Origin: Panax quinquefolius | Lineage: Eukaryota; Streptophyta; Magnoliopsida; Apiales; Araliaceae | DNA: 64,000 nucleotides | NCBI GenBank assembly: GCA_020205615.1 | Contig: CM035171.1 | Coordinates: 3,195,267-3,259,266, forward strand | Reading direction: 5' to 3' | In this document: positions 48,795 to 58,772 of the stretch, piece by piece | Layout: the number at the start of each line of letters is the position of its first letter | Position numbering within the stretch: position 1 is the stretch's first letter | Notes under the pieces: generated by a model | Database searches by the model: none | Seen by the model: only the letters and a program-made list of their open reading frames with translations | Told to the model about the DNA's origin: nothing | Translations under genes and position numbers: made by a program

Positions 48795-48808
48795 CTATAA
48801 ATAGAGGG
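48795..48808 (+). promoter_or_regulatory. TATA box of solo LTR G
   Basis: CTATAAATAGAGGG, followed by AATCACACC as in LTR E. Confidence 0.7.
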
Positions 48809-49224
48809 CTAAGTTAGAATTTAAAATCACACCAGAATTCATAAGTTTTCTCTCTAGATTATCGAGTGTATTTTGTGAGTATTTAGATACTTGGTGAGTT
48901 GCTATTCATAAGTGCAAGTTTCCTTCAGCGTCATATCCGATATCTAGTCAAAAGTGCTGCTCTTTGAGGTAAGAGATAGTAAGGGATTGTAAGGGATATT
49001 AAGGGTTGTTATTTTCTTCATAGTGATGTTATTCTTTCAATATCATTATACTGAAATATTGGTATGAATTTTATTGTGGAATTTCTACCTTTTTAAGTCG
49101 GGGTTACTATTCATGTATACGACACTATTTACGTATACGGCACTATTCACGTATACGACATTATTTATGTATACGACATTATTTATGTATATGACATTAT
49201 TTATGTATACTGTCTTATGTATTA

Positions 49225-49350
49225 AATCTGAGTACTTATTCACGAGTTACTATTCATGAGTTACTATTCACGAGTTACTATTCATGAGTTACTATTCACG
49301 AGTTACTATTCACGAGTTACTATTCATGAGTTACTATTCACAAGTATTAT
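49225..49350 (+). repeat. TTACTATTCACGAG repeats in solo LTR G
   Basis: Eight to nine units of 16 bp alternating between TTCACGAG and TTCATGAG. Just upstream (49105-49215) is a second array built on TATTTATGTATACGACA. Confidence 0.9.
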
Positions 49351-49709
49351 TCACGACAAAATTGGTTTCTTTTTCTGACCAAATTATCGTTGATTTATGA
49401 ATCTTACTCTTGAAATTAAATACGGTTGTTGATCATATTGTTTTTATTATCATATATAACATTTTTATAATCATGGTGAAGAAATTTCTCTTTGACTTGA
49501 GTGTAAAGATGGGTAGATTATTGGTATGATCACGACTATGGGTTCTCTTCGGCGAAGTGCAAAGTCAATCGCCGACCGGGTATGATCGTGACCATTGAAT
49601 TTATAATTGAATATTTTTAGCTTAAGTGCAAAGGTGAATTGATCAATATGGTTATAATTATGGTTTATATAGATTTTGAAATGATTATATATTTCTTTGA
49701 GATATTAAT

Positions 49710-49889
49710 ATATTTGGCCTGTAGTGCAAATATAAACTGTTGATGAATATCTTTGGCATGTATTGCAAAGATGAACTGTTGTTGAATATCTTTGGGCCGT
49801 AGTGCAAAGATGACCTGTTGTTGAATATCTTTGGCCCGTAGTGCAAAGATGAACTGTTAATGAATATCTTTGGCCCGTAGTGCAAAGAT
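49710..49889 (+). repeat. 39-nt-period stem-loop array in solo LTR G
   Basis: Five units whose left arms start at 49710, 49749, 49788, 49827 and 49866, exactly 39 nt apart. Four have arms ATCTTTG/CAAAGAT and the first has ATATTTG/CAAATAT, so both sides changed together. The 10-nt spacer is GCCCGTAGTG or close to it. Confidence 0.9.
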
Positions 49890-51009
49890 GAATTTATTAG
49901 TATGATTATGAATAGGAACTGTGATTTGGTATAACCATGATCTTTGATGTTTCAGGTAAAGACAGGTGATGAAAATTATCTTTGTCCTGGATGAGAAGAG
50001 GAATTTAGAATCACAATTATGATTATGAGTTATTCATATGATTGTGGAAAGGAACTGTTGATTTATATTACGTGGATAAAACATTGTTGGTGGACTTTTA
50101 ACATGGAGAAGATAATAGACTTTATAGGTCTATTCGACTCTTCGAATGGATTGCTTCGTTCATTTGCAACTATGGTTGAAAAGTTTTATCATCTACTATA
50201 TGTTATAAATCTCGATTTATTCTTGATCGATGAAGGCTATTGATAATTTAATTATCTTTAGTCATGATATTCTTTACTGAGCTAGTTGTGCTCACCCTTC
50301 TATTTCAAAATTCCTTTCAGGTAATACGAGTGTAGCTGGGTCGAGCGGGGGTAACAGGGGAATAGAATGGTGGTCATCATTTAATAGTTATATTTGATGA
50401 ATCCATTAGGGTGAGGCGAACCCAACGTTAGAAGGGTGTTTTGCCACTATCATACAAGATGTCTAATGACATACAACCTCGTGTCATCATAAGACAGGGT
50501 TGTGCTCATCCACTTGCTGAGTATATCTACGAGCACTAACTATATAATCTTGGTGTTTGGTTGAAGTATAACTCTCAATTAAAGACAGTGGAGATAATGA
50601 TATGTCAAGAGAAGACTCACCATTGGAAAGAATATGATAGTAATCTTCTCGTTTTTCTTTGGGGTCTATCAGGTCAACCAAGCATAATTCGTGGCCATAT
50701 GATATCTATCATAACCTGTACGCATGGCCTCCCATGTATCGAAAGGTTTCTCGAGCACTTTCCAAAGATTTTAATTTCTAAAACAGTTTTTGACTATACC
50801 TTTATGTAAGGTGTCATTGTGACGTGTTATCCAAGGTTAGGATGAGAGTCAAAGTTGGTATATATTTATATCAAAACTCACAGCATATGTGTTGTTGTAT
50901 TTTGCACGACAATTGTTGTAATAAAGTTGTAGTTGTTTTCTGTACCATGTATTTGGCGACTCAGAATGGGTTGGATGGAATGGACCTATTTTGGGGTTGT
51001 CACACAAAT

Positions 51010-53985
51010 CGTATGAGAAGTCGGAGAAGAAGTTCAGGGACATACTTAGACTCGTAAAGGAAGCTGGGTTTTTAGAATGTCTCGAGGCGAGTACTGTGTA
51101 TATACTCGACCAGTTAAGGAGTTCTACTCAAACGCCTACATAAACTCTGGAACTCTTTCCACCAAGGTTAAATGTCAGTCTCTCAAGTTAAAATCTTCCT
51201 CGACCTCAATCAATGCCTAGGCTTTCCTAACCAAGGGCTAAAGAACCTCGATAATGTCAACACTGAACTAGCAAAGGAAGTTATGGGGTATCAAAGAAAC
51301 CTTAGTTTTAAGGACATGAAGAAGAAGGAGTTTCCGAGCAATATGAAGTTCCTTCTTTGAAATAGTTGGAAAGTGCATATCGTAAAAGAACACCGCACAT
51401 GACACGTTGATCGACCAAAGAAGCTGAAAATCATGTCGATAATAGTTCAAGAAACAAATCGACTTTGGAGCTATCTTGTTTGATCGATCTCCAAGTGGGT
51501 AGAGAGTCGAGAAGAAGCCCCTGACCAAGGTATTTCATGGGAGGTTGCTGAGTATCATCCTGAAGAAAAATCTAGGGGGAAAGATCAAGGATGATGAGGG
51601 AGAAGCCCTGAATGTGCACAAAGTAATGTCACCGCAGTTATTTAAAAACTGGAAGAAGAACCTAAAGGAGAACAAGAGGCTGACAGCTGGGAGCAGCAGT
51701 GGAGCCTCTGCAAAGAAAAGGAAGACAGTAAAGACAGAGAGCTCTGAGTCTGATGACTCTGCAGCAGCTGAAATCACACCAGCCAGGAAGAAATCTAAAG
51801 TGGTGAAAAGAGCTGGTGATGTGAAGAAAGCCCAGGCCCCACCAAGGAGGTTCTCCTTCTTGAACAAGGATAAGGAAGAAAAGGACCAAACTGCTAAAAC
51901 CATAAAGAGAAGAAGCAGCAGGTTGCTTCAAGGGCCTGTCAGCAAGAAAGCTAAGATGGAAGACAAACCAGCCTTAGCTTCTCAAATCAATATATCTACT
52001 AAAGAAAAGGACGTGGAGTCAGCAGAAGGGGGAGAAACAGAAGATGTAGTCCAGTCCCCACAGTCAGCATCCATCAATAAGAATGAAGCAGATGTGATGA
52101 AGAAAAGTGCAGAAACTGTTGAAGAAGAAAAGTGCTCAAGCCCCATGGCCAATCCTCAGAGCAGTCACTCTGATGAAGAAAAAAAAATTCATGATGATCA
52201 AAGTGCATCCCCAAATGCAATCGCCCCAACCAAAATTTCGTAGAATGGGTCGAAAATGCTATTCAAGAAGAAAGAAAAAGAACTTGTCCCCTCAAACCAA
52301 AAATGCTCTCATGATGGCTCAGAAAGTGATGAGGCCAAGAAAGAAGAGTCTGCTCCTACCAGTGCTGATCTCCGAAGAAGTTTATCTAATGAGCAAGAGG
52401 AGTCAGAGACTGACGAAGAAGAAGAAGAAGAAGAAGAAGAAGAGTCAGTGTCTCCAATAATTGAACCTCTACGAAGAAGGAGAAGCTACAGGCTGCAAGC
52501 CCAGTTTGCCTCCAAAAGGAACAGTGGCCAATCAAATGCCATCATTGAATTAAGTGATGATGTATCTGTATCCCCAGGAGAAGATGATGAAGAAGAAGCC
52601 AGAAGTGAAGAAGAAGAATCTAAGGAAAGACTTGCTAAAGATAGTTCTGATAATGAAATTCAGCAAGAAGGTTTTTCTGTTGAAGATGCTGAAGAAGGTT
52701 CTGATAATGAAATGCAGCTAGAGGAATTACCTGCTGAAGATAATCAAGAAAATTCAGGCTCTAAGAGAGAAGAGATTAAAGGAGATTCTATTTTTTGCAC
52801 CTCAAGAAGCAGACGAACAAGAAGATTATCCAGTTCCCTCTCCTGTAAGATTTGACAGAAGTATCGTAGAGGAAGTATCAAATGTTCTGACAGATGCTCC
52901 ACCAGAAAGATGGTTCTTCCAGTGGATGCCATGGCTAAAGGCCTTTACTGAAGGAGATGGAAATTACTTCAGTTGGTGCTACAAGACTTTTCCAAGCATG
53001 GAACTGGTAGCCCAAAACTTCCCAAGGGTAAAAACCTATGCTACCAAGATGATAACCAATCAGCCTCACTTCAAGGTCTATCGACAAGCTGAAAACCTCT
53101 ACATCCCCTACGATCGTAGAGTAGATTCTGAAGGAAGAAGGGTCATAACCAAGGAGCTGATCGTAGAGTTTGTTCATTCTACGACTGATGGTGTTCAAGC
53201 CCAATCTCAGAAGCCACCTTATAATCAAGCACTGCTATCAGTCACTCCATCATCATCCTCAAGCAATTGGAACTCCACGATTGTTCAGATTATCCAAACA
53301 TTTGAAACTCTGTCCAAAGATGAAAATCGTAGAGTCCAATCCATTGCTCAACCTGAAGCTACCAATCAAGAGGATCAAACTGCTTTGAAGCAAGAACTAT
53401 TGAAGAGCTCTGATGATCTAAACAAGAAGATATCTATGCTCACTAAAGAATCACAGAAGCAGACAACAACAGGAGATGATTCTTTCCAGCACAAGCTTCA
53501 AGCTATCTTGGCTAATGTATCTCTCAAACTCCAAGAGAGAGATAACATCTATCAGAAGGCCATCCAAGATCAGAAGGTCGTAGCTCTACATGTTTAGGAG
53601 GCCAATGCAAAGCAGATCGAAGCCCTCTCTGACAAGATTGACGATCTGAAACAGTCCTTCTCTGTGCAACTTGAGCTCGGCCAGCAAGAACTAAAGTTTA
53701 AAGTTGCAAACTCCTCCTACCTGATGGAGCAGCTTATGTCCAACATGGATCAGCTCTCTCAAATGATTGATGACAAAAAGGGGGAGAAAAAGAGGCAAAG
53801 AAAGAAGAGGAGCAAAAGGAACTCAAAGAAGAGCAGAGGGTTAAGAGAGAAGAAGCCAAATAAGAAGATAGTAGCAACAGATAAAGAATCATCATCTGAG
53901 GGGGCACTCAAGATGATGATACCAAATCACACGTGTCAAGGGGAGCCCAGATCGAAAGGTGATGAAGGGGAGCAAACAAAGATGT
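51010..53985 (+). pseudogene. Broken charged ORF of env-like position in the nested element
   Basis: A protein-coding remnant of up to about 950 codons between the solo LTR and the PPT. The middle (51545-52850) is strongly charged and disordered, with Lys-rich blocks and a Glu run encoded by (GAA)n at 52418-52443. The next part (52926-53594) has a folded-looking segment with MPWLKAFTEGDGNYFSW. The end (53598-53985) is a predicted coiled coil followed by a Lys/Arg-rich tail. Breaks: TAG near 51515, TAG at 52241-52243, an extra T in a T-run near 52793 (frame change) and TAG at 53595-53597. The position just before the 3' LTR is that of env-like ORFs in some plant retroelements, but I recognise no domain and no clear signal peptide or membrane segment. 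Confidence 0.6.
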
Positions 53986-54260
53986 AAGGTCATCATCGTG
54001 AGGGGGAGCAAAAGCAAGAAGCGTAAAAAAGATGAGTAGGTGATCAACAAGCATCCTGTAAACACACAAGGAGCCAAGGAGGTACATCTCTAATCTGTTA
54101 GAATGTGTTCGATCCGGGATGTAGAATGTCTTAATGTATAAATTGCCATATCAATATAAATGACATTCATGATTAATCGCTTTTAGAAATACAAATGCTT
54201 TCATCGTATATAAGATTCATTCATAACATGTATATGCACTTATTGTTTTTGTCATAATCA

Positions 54261-54273
54261 AATAGGGGGAGAT
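54261..54273 (+). other. Polypurine tract of the nested element
   Basis: AATAGGGGGAGAT immediately before the TGTCATC start of the right LTR. Confidence 0.85.
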
Positions 54274-55962
54274 TGTCATCAGGAATAAGCATGTGAATGC
54301 TATTCCTATTTATATATGATTTGATTATGATATATAGGTATATGAATGAATAATATGCAAGTATGCTTGCATTAAGAAAAGTTGTAAAGTCCTTTGATAG
54401 ATAATAGAAATATATGTATCAAGCTTGTTAGGTTGATCTTATGATGTAATAGATAGGCTAGTCGATCGATCGAAGCACCGCACTGTGTAAGTCGAGTCCG
54501 CCAGTGAGTCAAGGTTAACTCGGGAGCTATCGAGGCAGAATAGGAGTATGCAATTTATTAGATCTCGGAGTTCGTAGACTTCTGGGGGAAACGAAGAAGG
54601 ATCGTAGTGTATCGAGAAGAGCTTCCTGGGATCGTAGTGTCTTTGAGAAAAGTCATGTTCGTAATCGTAGAGAGGCACCGCCTAGAGAGCCGAACGATCA
54701 TCTCGCTAAAGCCAAGTCCGAAACGTAGACTACACTCGTAGTCGTAGAGCCTAGTGATGCCGGGCCAAGTCAAGGATCGTAGACTACACTGAGTTCGTAG
54801 AGTCCATTGAGTGCATACAGAGATCGTGAGTCCTCGGAAAGATCGATGAAGACAACAAGCACAAGGCGTAAATCGTAGAGTGTCAAGATCTCGATCTCGG
54901 GATCGTAGTGTCGGACAAACCCAAAGTCAATCGTAGAGTGCGTAACTCACGACTCCAATGTAAGTGCTCACAATGCCTTGTCGTAATCGTAGAAACGGAT
55001 ACGGTTCTCAAAGAATGAGCACTCCCAGAATATCCAAAGGTACGAAGCCTCTGGTTGGCACTGCAAAGATGCAATCCACAGTAAGGGAACCAGAGAGCAC
55101 TCAACGAATGGCATGCTGGCTAGCAGAAGAAGTAAACACCAATCCAATCAGCATCAAGATTGAGTTGAAAGGCCATTCGTGATGAAGTCTTCCATAAGAT
55201 GATTCAAAGAAGAATTTAGCAGCTGACTAAGGAAAAGTCAGCTAATGCAGTTGTTGTCAAGAGAATAGAAGATAACGATCTTGGAAGCAACCAGGATCGT
55301 AGTGTTTGTCAGACAAAGAAAGAATTGATGGAAGGTGAACCGAGATACTGGTCAGCTTTTGAATAAAGCAGGCTAAAGTGATTAAGTCACAGGTCGGTTC
55401 ATCATGATAAGTGAGCGGAAGATCACCAGAGAAAGCAAGTCGGATCGCTTATAAATCAAGTGTCTTGATATTCGTAAAGGACCGAGCAAGGAATTAGGCC
55501 ATCAAGATCTCGAGAACAAATAAGCAAAATGTAAGTATCAAGCATCGCACAATACAATGAAGAGGTGTTCTTCAAAGAAGATCCAAGCAACACTCTTCAG
55601 ATCGTAGTGTTAACTCTACTAGTCAACGAGCAACAATCAACAAGACACTACGATCAGTCCTTGAAGACATGCATCGAATCATAGAGTTCAATACCAAGAC
55701 CAAGCATTGCAACGGCTCAATCAAGGGTAACATTCTGACTAGTGCTTATTGAGAGCATCGATGCATAGACAACCTCCGATCGAGAAATCGAAAAGAGGTA
55801 ATAAAGTCTTCGACCGCCAAGACATTAAAGTGATACATCCGGAGGGGGTAGGTGAAAAGAGATCGCAATCGTCGTAAAAGTATGACAAGTCACATCAAGC
55901 AGCCTACCTCAAACAACTTGAGATCTCTGAAGATATTTGAATAGCCTTCAACGGTTACTACA
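54274..55962 (+). repeat. Right LTR of the nested element, 3' part deleted
   Basis: Aligns with 42009-43736 and then stops. The remaining 1.3 kb of the left LTR (43737-45039) has no counterpart, and Ty3 RT sequence begins at once. Confidence 0.87.
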
Positions 55963-57300
55963 GGAGTTAAAAGTTCAACTACAGAGTTATTAGACATCGG
56001 TTTCATTTGTCCTAGTACATCTCCTCGGGGTGCTCCTGCTTTATTCGTGAAAGAAGAAAGACGGAGAGTATGCGACTTTCAGATTGACTACCGAGAATTG
56101 AACCATGTCACCATCAAGAATAGGTATCCGCTACCTCGCATTGATGACCTATTTGACCATTTACAAGGAGCAAAATTCTTTTCAAAGATCGATCTTAGCT
56201 CGGATATCATCAAATTGAAGATTAAAACGAGGATATTCCAAAGACCGCCCAGAGCTCAAGACTTGCATTATGAATTCTTAGTCATGTCTTTTGATCGACT
56301 AATGCTCCCGCCGCATTCATGGATATGATGAACCGAGTATTCAAGAAATATTTGGATCAGTTTGTTATTGTCTTTATTGATGACATCCTCATCTATTCCA
56401 AAAGCCGTGAAGATCATGAGCACAATTTGAAGCTGATACTTGAAAGGCTTCGTGAAAACAAACTTTATGCCAAGCTAAAGAAATGTGAGTTCTGGCTTGA
56501 GGAAGTAGCATTCCTTGGGCACGTGGTGTCAAAACATGGAGTATCTGTTGACCCGGCGAAGATTGAAGCAAGACAAAGTTAGGGAGCAACCAAGTTCGGT
56601 GGTCAAGTTACGCGTTTCCTTCACGCTTAACCGGGTTATTATCGGAGATTCGTGGGAAGGATTTTCTCGAATCGCTATCCGCTAACTCAAATTGACTTTG
56701 AAAGATACAAAATCGTATGGAGCGAGGAATGCGAGAAGAGTTTCCAAGAACTCAAGAGAGACTCATTTCGCAAGACTGCTCGCAATACCATCTGGTTCGG
56801 ATGGATTTGTTATATACAACGATGCTTCAGGCAAAGGGTTAGGATGTGTTCTCATGCAACATGGGAAAGTCATAGCCTATGCCTCGTGACACCTCAAAGA
56901 ATATGAGAGGACTTATCCTACTCATGATCTAGAGTTGGCAGCAGTCGTATTCACGTTGAAAATTTGGAGACACTACTTGTATGGAGAGAAAGTGGAGATT
57001 TATACGGACCATAAAAGCCTCAAATATTTCTTCACCCAAAAAAGAACTTAACATGCGGCAACGACGTTGGCTTGAACTATTGAAAGATTACGATCACACT
57101 ATTCAATATCATCCTGAAAAAGCGAACGTAGTAGCTGACGCATTGAGTAGAAGATCATATGCGAGTACGAGTGCGATATTGTCAATGCAAAGGCCCATTC
57201 TGTATGACTTGCAAAGGATGGAGGTAGAATTAAAGACTCTAGGGACCCATATGATGATGGCGAATATACGAGCTAGTAGAACCGACTTTAATTGATAAAG
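55963..57300 (+). pseudogene. Reverse transcriptase-RNase H of the outer element
   Basis: The RT start at 55963 matches body B near 9945. [20 protein letters not shown] is in 56047-56328, the active site FIDD at 56373-56384, and [15 protein letters not shown] in the thumb. RNase H includes YNDASGKGLGCVLMQHGKVI (56692-56889) and [10 protein letters not shown] near 57006. The frame changes near 56320, 56580, 56700 and 56900. It is better preserved than bodies A-C but not open. Confidence 0.9.
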
Positions 57301-58750
57301 TTAAAGCTGTTCAAGCTTCGAACCTGGGGCTGATACGTATGAAGAAGAAAGTGCAAGAAAGAGCTATTCTAGAAGCAAGAATCGATGAAGAAGGAATACT
57401 TCGAGTCAACTCCAGACTTTGCGTTCCTAACGATTCTGACTTGAAGCATAGAATCATGATGGAGGCACACAACACACCATTTGTAATCCATCTTGGGAGT
57501 ACCAAAATGTATCATGATATTCGACACACATTTTGGTGGAACAATATGAAGAGAGAGATCGCGGAGTTTATCTCGAGGTGTTTAACCTGTCAACGTGTAA
57601 AGACGGAACATCAAGTGCCAAAGGGTTCATTGCAACCACTTGAGATTCTGGAATGAAAGTGGGAACACATTACAATGGATTTCATTACTGGTCTTCCCAA
57701 AGTTTCTCAAGGTATAGATGCGATTTGGGTTATTGTTGATAGATTAACCAAGTTTGCCCATTTCTTACCGATACGTGAGACTTATTCCTCGAACGCCTTG
57801 CTTTCAGATGTATGTGAATGAGATTGTGCGATTGCATACGGCATGCCAAGATCCATAGTTTCGGATCGTGATCCAAGATTCACTTCACGATTTTGGGTTA
57901 GCTTGCAGAAAAGCTATGGGCACGATTTATTTACGATTGGCTTTCAAGATACCATCCTCAAACGGACGACAATCGAGAGAGGACTATTCAAACTCTTGAA
58001 GATCTATTAAGACTTTGTGTCCTAGATTTCAAAGGGAGTTGGGATAAGTACTTGTCATTGGTATAATTCTCCTACAACAACAGCTTATCGTTAAAGTATA
58101 GCATGCCTCCATTCGAGGCGTTAGATGGATGAAAGTGTCGCTTCTCCGATGATCTTTGGGGACGAGGTGGGGAAGCAACGTTGTTAGGACCGTAATTAGT
58201 ACGCATGACTACGTAAAAGATCCAAATGATTCGACAACGATTCAAACCTCACAAGATCGACAAAAGAGTTATCTTGATCTTCATGAAAGGATGTGGAGTT
58301 TAATATCGAGATCATGTACTTTTACGTGTTGCTCCATGGAAGGGAGTTACAGATTTAGAAAGAGAGGAAAGCTCAATCCAAGATTTGTTGGTCCATTTGA
58401 GATTCTTGACCGAATAGGAAATGTGGCCTATAGACTCGCATTACCTCCAAGTATGTCTCGTGTTCATAATGTTTTTCACATATCCATGCTTCAAAAATAT
58501 GTGAAAGACCCGAACCATATTATTGTGTTAGAACCAGACGAGATAGCCGAAGATTTAACGTACGAAGAGGTACCTGTGAAGATCTTGGATAGGAAAGAGC
58601 ATGTCCTACGCACGAAGGTTATACCACAAGTTAAGGTTTTGTGGAGAAACCATGCTATTGAAGAAATTACCTGGGAGTTGGAATCGTAAATGAAAGTGAG
58701 GTACCCTCAACTTTTTGAAACACCAGGTACGTACGTCAATTTCGAGGACG
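57301..58750 (+). pseudogene. Integrase with chromodomain-like tail, outer element
   Basis: The HHCC domain (57339-57656) shows HLGSTKMYHDIRHTFWW and [16 protein letters not shown]. An in-frame TGA at 57654-57656 stands where the other copies have a Trp codon. The core (57660-58100) has [18 protein letters not shown] and [11 protein letters not shown] in different frames. The C-terminal block (58156-58689) has LNPRFVGPFEILDRIGNVAY (GPF/Y motif) and VKVLWRNHAIEEITWELE, a chromodomain-like tail as in Tekay/Del elements, ending at TAA 58687-58689 with the same frame open for 18 more codons. Confidence 0.88.
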
Positions 58751-58759
58751 AAATTTCAT

Positions 58760-58772
58760 AAGGAGGGGAGGT
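58760..58772 (+). other. Polypurine tract of the outer element
   Basis: AAGGAGGGGAGGT directly before the right LTR. Confidence 0.9.

Larger units (their letters stand above)
47971..51004 (+). repeat. Solo LTR G with perfect target duplication
   Basis: 3,034 bp from TGTAAGACCC to GGGTTGTCACA, with CAAAT directly on both sides (47966-47970 and 51005-51009). It is a Tekay-type relative of LTR E and of the outer element's LTR, about 400 bp longer because of an extra stretch near 50390-50850. It contains a TATA box, TTACTATTCACGAG repeats and the best-kept stem-loop array. Confidence 0.94.
42009..55962 (+). mobile_element. Nested LTR element without recognisable pol
   Basis: Left LTR 42009-45039, PBS 45042-45053, internal 45040-54273 (with a solo LTR inside), PPT 54261-54273 and right LTR 54274-55962. 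The terminal words, the TGGTATCAAAGC primer site and the AATAGGGGGAGAT tract are of Ty1/copia style, but no gag, protease, integrase or RT can be read. After removing the solo LTR the internal region is about 6.2 kb, of which the last 3 kb is a broken charged ORF. It could be a large non-autonomous derivative or a decayed element with an env-like ORF. Confidence 0.82.

Noticed and set aside
49710..49889. CRISPR-like look of the 39-nt-period array
   Set aside because: The units are contiguous without unique spacers, lie in a plant LTR, and no cas-like genes are present.
51169..51360. A separate small gene with frame MSVSQVKIFLDLNQ
   Set aside because: It is better read as the decayed front part of the charged ORF of the nested element, with several stops between it and 51545.
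51535..51931. Phe/Leu-rich minus-strand frames of 89-122 codons
   Set aside because: They are antisense shadows of the Lys/Glu-rich charged ORF.
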